Below, piece by piece: positions 1 through 6,455 of a stretch of 11,346 nt of DNA. How positions within the stretch are numbered: position 1 is the first letter of the stretch; every line of letters starts with the position of its first letter. Under the pieces are notes generated by a model. It saw only the letters and a list, made by a program, of their open reading frames with translations. It did not search any database and had not been told where the DNA came from. The translations under genes and the position numbers were made by a program. Origin of the DNA: CAVBBU01 sp963593765 (GTDB taxonomy: Bacteria; Bacillota; Clostridia; Lachnospirales; Lachnospiraceae); contig CAVBBU010000068.1 of NCBI GenBank assembly GCA_963593765.1, positions 1 to 11,346 on the forward strand, written 5' to 3'.

Positions 1-234
1 GGAATTATTCCCGACGACATGAAGCAGGCTATAGCAGAAAAATATTCCGAGCTTTTGATGAATTATATATGTGGCTATAAGGTGTATGCGAGGGATTTTA
101 AGAGCGACAGGGCATATTCTTATATAGAAAGATTTATGGACGGAAGCACGTTTATAAAGGATGTAGAGGGAATGATTAAGGACTGCAGCCATAGCAGCAC
201 TGAATTTAAGCTAGAGGGAAATGCCTATAACTAA
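1..234 (+). CDS. 3' end of an unrecognised protein (5' end outside window)
   Basis: The frame is open from the first base to the TAA at 232-234, giving 77 residues. There is an ATG at 19, but no ribosome binding site precedes it (the bases before it are GAATTATTCCCGACGAC). The codons upstream read on naturally as GIIPDD, so this is most likely the C-terminal tail of a longer gene. The tail is mostly charged and aromatic (for example MNYICGYKVYARDF and YSYIERFMDG) and looks helical and soluble. It has no signal peptide, membrane segment or motif that I recognise. Codon use (ATA, AGG, CTT) matches the neighbouring genes, which supports real coding. I cannot name a family. A short free-standing gene starting at 19 is the alternative. 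Confidence 0.6.
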   Translation, partial: GIIPDDMKQAIAEKYSELLMNYICGYKVYARDFKSDRAYSYIERFMDGSTFIKDVEGMIKDCSHSSTEFKLEGNAYN

Positions 235-295
235 AAGCTATAGTGCGAGTGTGATGTGTTTACATAAAGTGAACAGCTGCCCACATTTATAGCTT
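235..295. repeat. Spaced inverted repeat after the first gene
   Basis: AAGCTATA at 235-242, right after the stop codon, is matched exactly by its reverse complement TATAGCTT at 288-295. Between the arms lie ATGTG (254-258) and CACAT (282-286), which can pair as an inner stem. ATGT/ACAT (254-257 with 262-265) is a competing small hairpin. No T-run follows on either strand, so this is not a standard intrinsic terminator. It may be a structured 3' or 5' untranslated region or a protein-binding site. The pairing is read directly; the function is unknown. Confidence 0.35.
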
Positions 296-332
296 AAAAA
301 TTAGTGCTATATTATCAAATAAATGTTAAAAT
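286..332 (+). promoter_or_regulatory. Possible promoter(s) for the MBL-mrp-alarmone synthetase genes
   Basis: Two extended -10 boxes can be read here. One is TGC-TATATT (305-313), with a weak TTTATA at 286-291 placed 16 bases before the TATATT hexamer. The other is TGT-TAAAAT (324-332), with no good -35. Either would give a leader of roughly 25-45 bases before the ATG at 365. An AGGAA ribosome binding site lies at 351-355. The region is very AT-rich, so such matches arise easily by chance. Confidence 0.3.
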
Positions 333-364
333 AATATCAGAATAAATTTTAGGAATACACAATC

Positions 365-1381
365 ATGCGAGAAGTTTTACCGAATATATTTATTGACATA
401 ATCGAATATAATAAGGTTACGGGAGGACCTATCAACGTATGCATTATTAAAACAAATGATAGGTCTTTGCTTGTGGATGCTGGAACAGATCCGCAGTCTG
501 ATCCTATATATAAGGAGCATCTTGAGCTTATGCTTGAAGAGCTGCATATAGACTATACGGCTCTTGATGTAATAATTACTCATGCACACATCGACCACAT
601 AGGCCTTGCAACCATGCTTGAAAAAAAGGGCGCACGTATACTTGCCTATCCAGAGGAAATGAAAAGAGCTATGACCTACCTTCCATTTTCCATGACAGAG
701 GAATCTGAAAGAGAGTCTATGTTTAGGACTATGGGTGTTATCCAGGAGGAAGAGCCTGTTATATATGATGAGCTTTGGCAGTTTGCAAAGGATTATATAA
801 ATTTTAGAAAGTATTCACTTGATTTTCACTATGATGATGTATATATAGGAGATGTACTTAGCTATGGTGATTATAATTTTGAATTAGTTCCTCTTAAGGG
901 ACATACCTTTGGACAGATGGGGCTGTATGATAAAAAGAAAAATGTTTTCTTTTGTGCTGACCATATTATGAAAAAGGTATCGCCTATAGTTGGAAGCTTG
1001 TATGGATATGATGCATACTTTGCTGACTACCTAAATACTATGTCAAAGATTAAGCATGTATATGAGGGTGCTGTATTTATACCGGGGCATGGACAGGTAT
1101 TTATAGATGCAAGCAAGGAAGCAGACAGAATTATATATTCTTATCTTGATAAGGCATCGGCTATGTATGACCTTTTAAGAAGAAGCGATGAGCGAATGAC
1201 CATAAGAAGCATAGGCGCTGCTGTATATGGAAGAGATGTTATGCATCCAAAGCCTGAGCAGTTTGCAAGCTGCGTGCTTATATGGGAAAAGACCTACGGA
1301 CTTCTTAGATATATGGAAAATCAAAATTTGGTAACTAGCTTTAATGATAGCGGAACAGTAAGATGGGAAGCAAGGAGATAA
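365..1381 (+). CDS. Metallo-beta-lactamase-fold hydrolase with C-terminal helical domain
   Basis: This 338-residue protein belongs to the glyoxalase II-like branch of the metallo-beta-lactamase superfamily and is predicted cytosolic. The zinc motif is intact: HAHIDH at residues 73-78 (H73, H75, D77, H78), then H180 in KGHTFGQ, D199 in FFCADHI and H242 in IPGHGQV. These are the expected ligands for a two-metal site. Residues 1-245 form the catalytic fold. Residues about 255-338 are helical and resemble the winged-helix-like tail of LACTB2-type hydrolases. The exact substrate (a thioester, a phosphodiester or another ester) cannot be read from the sequence. The ATG at 365 follows AGGAA (351-355) with 9 bases of spacing. 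The stop lies 2 bases before the likely mrp start, so the two genes are probably co-transcribed and coupled. Confidence 0.9.
   Translation: MREVLPNIFIDIIEYNKVTGGPINVCIIKTNDRSLLVDAGTDPQSDPIYKEHLELMLEELHIDYTALDVIITHAHIDHIGLATMLEKKGARILAYPEEMKRAMTYLPFSMTEESERESMFRTMGVIQEEEPVIYDELWQFAKDYINFRKYSLDFHYDDVYIGDVLSYGDYNFELVPLKGHTFGQMGLYDKKKNVFFCADHIMKKVSPIVGSLYGYDAYFADYLNTMSKIKHVYEGAVFIPGHGQVFIDASKEADRIIYSYLDKASAMYDLLRRSDERMTIRSIGAAVYGRDVMHPKPEQFASCVLIWEKTYGLLRYMENQNLVTSFNDSGTVRWEARR
1372..1377 (+). promoter_or_regulatory. Ribosome binding site that sets the mrp start
   Basis: AAGGAG lies inside the last codons of the hydrolase gene and ends 6 bases before the ATG at 1384. The in-frame ATG at 1363 has no such site in front of it (it is preceded by GCGGAACAGTAAG). 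The 1384 start is therefore preferred, and it makes the cysteine-rich segment the true N-terminus. Confidence 0.75.
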
Positions 1382-1383
1382 AA

Positions 1384-2226
1384 ATGAATAGTGAATGTAC
1401 ACATAATTGTGACAGCTGCGGTGCAAGCTGCAGCTCAAGAGAAAACACAAGGATAGCAGGCAAGGATGATTTTAAAGCCGAGCTTAATAAGGACAGCAAG
1501 GTAGGCCATGTAATAGGAGTTGTCAGCGGAAAGGGCGGAGTAGGTAAGTCGCTTGTTACGTCTATGCTTGCGGTATATACAAGAGCAAAGGGATACAAGG
1601 TCGGCATACTTGATGCGGACATAACAGGACCATCCATTCCAAAGGCATTTGGAATTGACGGACATATAGGTGTTACAGAGGATGGAAGGATGGTACCTGT
1701 TACTAGCACTACCGGAATAGATATTATAAGCTCAAACCTTCTTCTTGATAATGAAACAGATCCTATTATATGGAGAGGACCAGTTATAGCAGGTGCAGTA
1801 AAGCAGTTTTGGTCAGAGACTGTATGGCAAAATATAGACTATATGTTTGTTGATATGCCACCTGGTACAGGCGACGTGCCGCTTACAGTTTTTCAGTCAC
1901 TTCCTGTTGAGGGAATAGTTATAGTTACATCACCGCAGGAGCTAGTGTCTATGATAGTTGCAAAGGCTGTGCATATGGCAGAGCAGATGGATATACCGGT
2001 TCTTGGCCTTATCGAAAATATGAGCTATTATACCTGTCCTGATTGCGGCAAGAAGCATAGCATATTTGGCGAAAGCCATATAGACGAGATTGCAAAGGAA
2101 TATGGTCTAAAGGTTCTTGCAAAGCTTCCTATTAATTCCGACATTGCAAGTAGTATAGATGCAGGAAGAGCAGAATATATAGACCTTCCGGAGCTAAGGG
2201 CTGCTGCAGATGAGATTATTAAATAA
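1384..2226 (+). CDS. mrp: Mrp/NBP35-family iron-sulfur carrier ATPase
   Basis: This 280-residue cytosolic P-loop ATPase belongs to the MinD/Mrp group, whose members bind and pass on Fe-S clusters to apo-proteins. The N-terminus holds four cysteines (C5, C9, C12, C16; C-x3-C-x2-C-x3-C), reminiscent of the N-terminal cluster site of NBP35. The deviant Walker A motif GKGGVGKS is at residues 49-56, with DADITGPSIP and VDMPPGTGDVP following as family signatures. The C-terminal CPDC pair (C218, C221) is the conserved motif that bridges a cluster between two subunits. The start is placed at 1384 because AAGGAG lies 6 bases upstream; 1363 would add seven residues and overlap the preceding gene. It sits 2 bases after the hydrolase gene, so it is likely translationally coupled to it. 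Nearby clients could include the Fe-S protein PyrK, which is only an inference. Confidence 0.93.
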   Translation: MNSECTHNCDSCGASCSSRENTRIAGKDDFKAELNKDSKVGHVIGVVSGKGGVGKSLVTSMLAVYTRAKGYKVGILDADITGPSIPKAFGIDGHIGVTEDGRMVPVTSTTGIDIISSNLLLDNETDPIIWRGPVIAGAVKQFWSETVWQNIDYMFVDMPPGTGDVPLTVFQSLPVEGIVIVTSPQELVSMIVAKAVHMAEQMDIPVLGLIENMSYYTCPDCGKKHSIFGESHIDEIAKEYGLKVLAKLPINSDIASSIDAGRAEYIDLPELRAAADEIIK

Positions 2227-2274
2227 GCTTTTGGGGGCAATGCACCCACTAAGGCAAAGCAGTGAGGATAATAT

Positions 2275-2988
2275 ATGCAGATTACAAGAAATGCTAATAG
2301 TGAACTAGATCGCTCTATAGTGCAGGTGCCTGATATAGTTCAGGTTCCGGAGAGCATGCTTAGTCAGGCACACCAGTTTCAGGAAGCCATGATGATGTAT
2401 ACCTGTGCCATCAGAGAAATGAAAACTAAGCTAGAGGTGCTTAATGATGAGCTGTCTGTTCGAAACAAGCGTAATCCTATAGAGATTATTAAGTCAAGAG
2501 TAAAGAAGCCTATGAGCATAATTGAAAAGCTAAAGAGAAGAGGCTTTCCTGTTAATCTTGATTCTATGATAGAAAACCTGGACGATGTTGCCGGTATACG
2601 AGTTATATGTTCGTTTATAGATGATATATATGACGTCGCCGACATGCTAGTTAGGCAGGACGATGTTAAGGTAATTGCTATAAAGGATTATCTTAAAAAT
2701 CCTAAGGAAAATGGATATCGCTCTTATCATATGATAGTAGAGATACCAGTATTCTTTTCTGACAAGAAGCAAAATATGCGAGTTGAGGTTCAGATAAGAA
2801 CCATAGCTATGGATTTTTGGGCTAGCCTTGAGCATGAGCTAAAATATAAAAAAGAAATACCTAATCCTGAGGAGATGATTAAGGAGCTAAAGGAATGTGC
2901 GGACATAATCGCATCTACTGATGATAAGATGCTATCTATCAGAAAAAAGATAGAGCAGCAAAGCACTCAGGCACTTAAGACTCAGTAG
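2275..2988 (+). CDS. Small alarmone synthetase, RelQ/YjbM type ((p)ppGpp synthetase)
   Basis: This 237-residue protein carries a single RelA/SpoT synthetase domain. It should transfer pyrophosphate from ATP to GDP or GTP to make (p)ppGpp. It lacks the HD hydrolase domain and the TGS/ACT regulatory domains of long Rel proteins, as expected for the small alarmone synthetases of Firmicutes, which are usually about 210 residues. Visible motifs are IKSRVKKPMSIIEKLKRRG (72-90), DDVAGIRV (103-110), KENGYRSYH (144-152) and EVQIRT (171-176, E171 and Q173), followed by FWASLEHELKYK. The first 35 residues or so are an extension containing a near repeat, IVQVPD/IVQVPE. TGAGG at 2263-2267, 7 bases before the ATG, supports the start. 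The gene lies 48 bases after mrp, probably in the same transcript. Its 3' end overlaps that of the opposing GNAT gene by 7 bases. Confidence 0.92.
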   Translation: MQITRNANSELDRSIVQVPDIVQVPESMLSQAHQFQEAMMMYTCAIREMKTKLEVLNDELSVRNKRNPIEIIKSRVKKPMSIIEKLKRRGFPVNLDSMIENLDDVAGIRVICSFIDDIYDVADMLVRQDDVKVIAIKDYLKNPKENGYRSYHMIVEIPVFFSDKKQNMRVEVQIRTIAMDFWASLEHELKYKKEIPNPEEMIKELKECADIIASTDDKMLSIRKKIEQQSTQALKTQ

Positions 2989-3725
2989 TCCTTAGTATAG
3001 TAGTAAAGGCTTTCTGTAATTTCAAAGCCATATGTTTTATAAATTTTAAGAGCAGGAATATTGCCTTGTGATACCTGTAACAAAATAAGGCGGTAGCCCT
3101 GCTTTTTTAATTCTAAAAGCACATTGGGAAATGCTGCCGTTCCGAGACCATGTCCCCTATATTGTTCTTCTATAATATAATTATAAAAATAAATAGTATA
3201 CTTGTTATATGAAAGTATATTAAAGGAGCCTATATGCTGGTTTACTTTATATATAGCGTAAGCGCCATCAGAACCCTTCTTTATCTTAATATCCTTATCA
3301 GGCTTTAAAGCTATATTATCTAAAGTAGCACTCATTTTAAGCTGAGTATCTAAAAGCTTAGCATTAATATTTTTTAAATATGCTTTTGCAGCTGGGCAAA
3401 GGTCATCACAAATAAAATTAATAGTTATATGCTCTAAGTTATCTTTAAGAATATTTATGCCAGCATCTAAAAGCTGCGAGGCATATCCCTTTTTTCTATC
3501 GATTGGATTAGTAAAGGCTATACATTCAAAAAGACCTTTGTCAATTCGAAGAAATGCGACAGCTGAGATTAGCTTTAAATTATCATATAGCAAAAGATTA
3601 AGACATTCTTCATCATCAAATGGATATTCAAGTGTTAGTTTTTCGTGTTTTCTGCAAGCTGCGATTACCGAGCGTATATCCGTAATCTGAGCGCTGTCAA
3701 GTTTCGTTGTATTTATAATATTCAT
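2982..3725 (-). CDS. Tandem GNAT-family N-acetyltransferase
   Basis: This 247-residue protein, predicted cytosolic, appears to hold two GNAT folds. The C-terminal half (about residues 145-247) has a good acetyl-CoA site: EEQYRGHGLGT (186-196), with the R/Q-x-x-G-x-G/A pattern at R190-G195, then SQGNIPALKIYKTYGF (219-234). The N-terminal half (about 1-130) has a weaker copy, AFTNPIDRKKGYASQLL (70-86), and may be a degenerate substrate-side domain, as in other double-GNAT enzymes. The substrate is unknown. The start at 3725 is the only ATG consistent with a full N-terminal domain, yet no Shine-Dalgarno sequence lies in front of it. A strong -10 box sits 8 bases upstream, so the mRNA may be leaderless. 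The gene diverges from pyrF and converges on the alarmone synthetase gene with a 7-base overlap. Confidence 0.87.
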   Translation of the reverse strand: MNIINTTKLDSAQITDIRSVIAACRKHEKLTLEYPFDDEECLNLLLYDNLKLISAVAFLRIDKGLFECIAFTNPIDRKKGYASQLLDAGINILKDNLEHITINFICDDLCPAAKAYLKNINAKLLDTQLKMSATLDNIALKPDKDIKIKKGSDGAYAIYKVNQHIGSFNILSYNKYTIYFYNYIIEEQYRGHGLGTAAFPNVLLELKKQGYRLILLQVSQGNIPALKIYKTYGFEITESLYYYTKDY

Positions 3726-3735
3726 ATGATAAAAT
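3707..3735 (+). promoter_or_regulatory. Promoter of the pyrF-pyrK-pyrD-pyrE run
   Basis: TTGTAT (3707-3712), a 17-base spacer and TAAAAT (3730-3735) preceded by TGA (3727-3729) make an extended -10 promoter. It would start transcription near 3742, leaving a leader of about 40 bases before the ATG at 3782. The leader has no room for a long attenuator, and I saw no PyrR binding motif in it. The -35 box lies inside the start of the divergent GNAT gene. Confidence 0.5.
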
Positions 3736-3761
3736 TATAAGGAATATGGCTTAAAAATCAA
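3734..3761 (-). promoter_or_regulatory. Promoter of the GNAT gene, giving a near-leaderless transcript
   Basis: On the minus strand, TTGATT (3761-3756) is followed after 16 bases by a perfect TATAAT (3739-3734). A start of transcription about 7 bases further would fall near 3727, only about 2 bases before the ATG at 3725. The -10 box overlaps the proposed pyrF -10 box (3730-3735) on the other strand. Confidence 0.5.
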
Positions 3762-3781
3762 GAATAAAAGTTGGTGATAGT

Positions 3782-4699
3782 ATGATAAGCAGACTTATAG
3801 AAAAGATAAAAAAGACTAATGCTCCTATATGCGTAGGACTAGATCCTATGCTGGATTTTATTCCGGATTTTATAAAAAAGAGAGCCTATAGTGAGCTTGG
3901 GGAAAGCCTAGAGGGTGCTGCAAAGGCAGTATATGATTTTAATGTTGGGATAATAGATGCAACATATGATTTAATTCCGGCAGTAAAGCCGCAGATCGCT
4001 ATGTATGAGCAGCTGGGGCTTTTCGGACTAAAGGCATATGAAGCTACGGTTTCTTACTGTCAGTCAAAGGGACTTGTAGTTATAGGAGATGTAAAAAGAG
4101 GCGACATAGGCACGACCTCAGCGGCATATGCCACGGCTCATCTAGGTAAGATAAAGATAGGCGATAGCTATCACGAGGGCTTTCATACAGATATGGTTAC
4201 AGTCAATCCATACCTTGGAACAGATGGTGTTAATCCGTTTATAGATGCATGCAATGAATTTGACAAGGGCATATTTGTTTTAGTTAAAACATCTAATCCA
4301 TCTAGCGGAGAGTTTCAGGATAGACTTATAGATGGAGCTCCGCTTTATGAGCATGTTGCAAGAAAGGTAGCAGGCTGGGGAGAAGGCAGCATGGACGGAG
4401 GCTATAGTAATATAGGCGCTGTAGTTGGTGCGACCTATCCAGAGGAAGCGAGGAGCCTTAGAAGGCTTATGCCTCATACCTACTTTTTAGTTCCGGGCTA
4501 TGGAGCACAGGGAGCTACTGCAGCGGATATAAAGCATTGCTTTAATGAGGATGGACTTGGAGCTATAGTTAATTCATCAAGAGGAATAATAGCAGCATAT
4601 AAAAAGGATAAGTATAGTAGCTTTAAGGACGAGGGCTATGCTAGTGCTTCAAGGCAGGCAGTTATAGATATGATTGGTGATATTAATTCTGTATTTTAA
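3782..4699 (+). CDS. pyrF: Orotidine-5'-phosphate decarboxylase (type 2 PyrF)
   Basis: It decarboxylates OMP to UMP, the last step of de novo pyrimidine synthesis, in the cytosol. The protein is 305 residues, the size of the longer subfamily 2 of OMP decarboxylases rather than the 230-240-residue subfamily 1. VGLDP (18-22) and AVKPQIAMYE (67-76) line the barrel. GDVKRGDIGTTS (102-113) carries the catalytic D103-K105-D108 array. LVKTSNPSSGEFQ and the late VPGYGAQGA segment, near the phosphate site, are also conserved. The ATG at 3782 has a GGTGA (3773-3777) only 4 bases upstream, a rather weak and close site. It is the first gene of the + strand run and lies 53 bases before pyrK. The order pyrF-pyrK-pyrD-pyrE is common in Clostridia. 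Confidence 0.96.
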   Translation: MISRLIEKIKKTNAPICVGLDPMLDFIPDFIKKRAYSELGESLEGAAKAVYDFNVGIIDATYDLIPAVKPQIAMYEQLGLFGLKAYEATVSYCQSKGLVVIGDVKRGDIGTTSAAYATAHLGKIKIGDSYHEGFHTDMVTVNPYLGTDGVNPFIDACNEFDKGIFVLVKTSNPSSGEFQDRLIDGAPLYEHVARKVAGWGEGSMDGGYSNIGAVVGATYPEEARSLRRLMPHTYFLVPGYGAQGATAADIKHCFNEDGLGAIVNSSRGIIAAYKKDKYSSFKDEGYASASRQAVIDMIGDINSVF

Positions 4700-4710
4700 T
4701 TTGGATAGGA

Positions 4711-4728
4711 TTTTATTTTGAAATAAAA
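4711..4728. repeat. AT-only palindrome between pyrF and pyrK
   Basis: TTTTATTT (4711-4718) and AAATAAAA (4721-4728) are perfect reverse complements separated by TG. As RNA it would be a weak AT hairpin with a tight loop and no following T-run, so it is a poor terminator. As DNA it could be a regulator site. It lies in the only sizeable gap (53 bases) within the pyr genes. Confidence 0.4.
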
Positions 4729-4752
4729 ACAAAGCTATAAACAGGAAGATAC

Positions 4753-5523
4753 ATGAACAGAAAAAAGATTAAAGCAAATATAATAATGCAGGAAAAGCTA
4801 ACAGATAATATATATGATATGTATATTGATGCAGCTGATATATCGGCCGTGGCACTTCCTGGGCAGTTTGTATCATTATATACTAAAAATCCATCAAAGC
4901 TTCTTCCAAGACCTATAAGCATATGCGACATTGATGGCGATATGCTAAGGCTTGTTTATAGAGTTACAGGAGAGAGTGCAGGAACTAGTGAGTTTTCTAA
5001 GCTTAATAAGGGCGATACTATAGATATATTAGGACCACTAGGCAATGGCTTTCCGCTTGAAAAAAAAGATGTACTTTTAATAGGTGGTGGCATAGGTATT
5101 CCGCCGCTTTTAGGTCTTTGTAAAAGTCTTACAGGAAATAAAAAGGTCGTACTTGGATATAGAGATAGTAAGCTTTTTTTAAAGGAAGATTTTGATAAGC
5201 TAACAGGAGATGTATTTGTCGCAACAGAGGATGGAAGTATAGGCACTAAGGGCAATGTAATAGATGCTATAAAAGCAAATGCTATAAATGCCAGCGTTAT
5301 AATGTGCTGCGGACCTACTCCTATGCTTCGTGCTGTTAAGGAATATGCCTTAGAAAATAATATAGAATGTTACCTTTCACTCGAGGAGAGAATGGCATGC
5401 GGAATAGGTGCATGTCTTGCATGCGTATGTAGTTCTACTGAAATTGATGAGCATAGCAAGGTTAAAAATAAAAGAGTATGCAAGGACGGTCCTGTATTTT
5501 TAGCAACGGAGGTGGAGCTGTGA
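4753..5523 (+). CDS. pyrK: Dihydroorotate dehydrogenase B, electron transfer subunit
   Basis: This 256-residue flavin and iron-sulfur subunit carries electrons from the FMN of PyrD to NAD+. The N-terminal FAD-binding barrel shows LPRPISICDI (51-60), with the RPxS motif. The nucleotide-binding domain begins with LLIGGGIGIPPLLGL (108-122) and continues to CCGPTPML (185-192). The C-terminal 2Fe-2S site is C216-x4-C221-x2-C224 with C243 further on, the standard PyrK arrangement; C226 is an additional cysteine. The start at 4753 follows AGGAAG (4743-4748). The gene ends in GTGA, where its TGA overlaps the GTG start of pyrD, so the two subunits are coupled in translation, which fits a 1:1 complex. 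Its Fe-S cluster is a possible client for the Mrp protein upstream (inference). Confidence 0.96.
   Translation: MNRKKIKANIIMQEKLTDNIYDMYIDAADISAVALPGQFVSLYTKNPSKLLPRPISICDIDGDMLRLVYRVTGESAGTSEFSKLNKGDTIDILGPLGNGFPLEKKDVLLIGGGIGIPPLLGLCKSLTGNKKVVLGYRDSKLFLKEDFDKLTGDVFVATEDGSIGTKGNVIDAIKANAINASVIMCCGPTPMLRAVKEYALENNIECYLSLEERMACGIGACLACVCSSTEIDEHSKVKNKRVCKDGPVFLATEVEL
5508..5515 (+). promoter_or_regulatory. Ribosome binding site that sets the pyrD GTG start
   Basis: GGAGGTGG lies at 5508-5515, with its GGAGG core 7 bases before GTG 5520. Neither the upstream ATG at 5478, which lies deep in pyrK, nor the ATG at 5544 has a comparable site. The first would also add 14 residues that simply read pyrK in another frame. 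Confidence 0.8.
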
Positions 5524-6440
5524 CAGCAAATAGGCATATAAATATGACTACAGACATAGCAGGCGTTAAGCTAAAAAATCCTGTTATGGTTGCAAGCGGA
5601 ACCTTCGGATCTGGAATGGAGTATAGCGAGTTTGTAGACCTAGCAAGGCTTGGCGCAGTAGTAACTAAGGGAGTTGCAAGCACGCCTTGGGAAGGGAATA
5701 AAACGCCAAGAGTTACAGAGGTATATGGCGGTATGCTTAATGCCATAGGACTTCAAAATCCCGGCATAGATACATTTATAAAAAGAGATATTCCATTTCT
5801 TAAAAATTATGATACTAAGCTAGTGGTCAATGTCTGCGGTAGGGCGACTAAGGACTATATAGATGTAGTTGAAAGACTAGCAGATGAAGAGGTTGACCTT
5901 CTTGAAATTAATATATCTTGTCCTAATGTTAAGGAAGGCGGAATTGCATTTGGACAAAGTGCTAAGGCTGTATATGATATAACAAAGGAAATAAAAAAAT
6001 ATGCAAAGCAGCCTATAATTATGAAGCTTTCTCCTAATGTTACTGATATAACAGAAATGGCAAGAGCAGCCGAGGATGGCGGTGCAGATGCACTTTCGCT
6101 TATTAATACACTTACAGGAATGAAAATAGATATTAATAAAAGATGCTTTGCCCTAGCAAATAAAACAGGCGGTATGTCAGGGCCTGCTATAAAGCCTATA
6201 GCTGTTCGTATGGTTTGGCAGGTCGCACAGGCAGTAGATATACCTATTATAGGCATGGGCGGCATAGCAAGCAGTGATGATGCCATAGAATTTTTACTTG
6301 CAGGTGCGAGTGCGGTAAGTGTAGGTACTGCTAATTTTATTAATCCGCATATAACTATGGACATTATAGACGGTATAGAAAAATATCTTTACGATAATTC
6401 ATTTGATGATATAAGGGATATAATAGGAATAGTTAAATAA
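5520..6440 (+). CDS. pyrD: Dihydroorotate dehydrogenase B, catalytic subunit (class 1B)
   Basis: It oxidises dihydroorotate to orotate with FMN and works as a PyrD2PyrK2 complex in the cytosol. From the GTG start the protein is 306 residues, the usual length for class 1B. It opens with AGVKLKNPVMVASGTFGSG (14-32) and shows NISCPNVKEGG (131-141), where C134 is the catalytic base that distinguishes class 1 from the serine-using class 2. It then has LSLINTLTGMKID (192-204), NKTGGMSGPAIKP (214-226) and the phosphate-binding IIGMGGIASSDDA (243-255), followed by GASAVSVGTAN. The GTG overlaps the pyrK stop by 4 bases and has a strong ribosome binding site. It is followed 15 bases later by pyrE. The pairing with pyrK confirms an NAD-linked enzyme rather than a quinone- or fumarate-linked one. 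Confidence 0.96.
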   Translation: MTANRHINMTTDIAGVKLKNPVMVASGTFGSGMEYSEFVDLARLGAVVTKGVASTPWEGNKTPRVTEVYGGMLNAIGLQNPGIDTFIKRDIPFLKNYDTKLVVNVCGRATKDYIDVVERLADEEVDLLEINISCPNVKEGGIAFGQSAKAVYDITKEIKKYAKQPIIMKLSPNVTDITEMARAAEDGGADALSLINTLTGMKIDINKRCFALANKTGGMSGPAIKPIAVRMVWQVAQAVDIPIIGMGGIASSDDAIEFLLAGASAVSVGTANFINPHITMDIIDGIEKYLYDNSFDDIRDIIGIVK

Positions 6441-6455
6441 AAGGAGGGAGGCAAT

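Noticed and set aside
1363..1383. Earlier ATG for mrp
   Set aside because: No ribosome binding site precedes 1363 and the start would overlap the hydrolase gene; AAGGAG is placed for the ATG at 1384.
1341..1709. 122-codon minus-strand frame over the start of mrp
   Set aside because: It is antisense to the hydrolase end and the mrp P-loop region, whose protein motifs are unmistakable, and has no domain of its own.
2232..2248. Small G/C-rich hairpin after mrp (TGGG...CCCA with a GC/GC inner stem)
   Set aside because: The stem is short with a G-A mismatch and no T-run follows, so it is not an intrinsic terminator; it may be chance.
3457..3690. Plus-strand frame of 77 codons opposite the GNAT gene
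   Set aside because: It mirrors the GNAT N-terminal domain and has no ribosome binding site; the minus-strand frame carries the family motifs.
3742..3781. PyrR-type attenuator or pyrimidine riboswitch ahead of pyrF
   Set aside because: The likely leader is only about 40 bases, with no terminator/antiterminator pair and no PyrR-binding consensus that I can see.
5478..5519. Earlier ATG for pyrD inside pyrK
   Set aside because: The extra 14 residues read pyrK codons in another frame, while GGAGGTGG and the GTGA overlap point to GTG 5520.
5855..6364. 169-codon open frame on the minus strand inside pyrD
   Set aside because: It lies entirely antisense to a clear pyrD. The translation is dominated by Ser, Ala, Ile and Leu as expected for the complement of this codon bias, and it has no motif.
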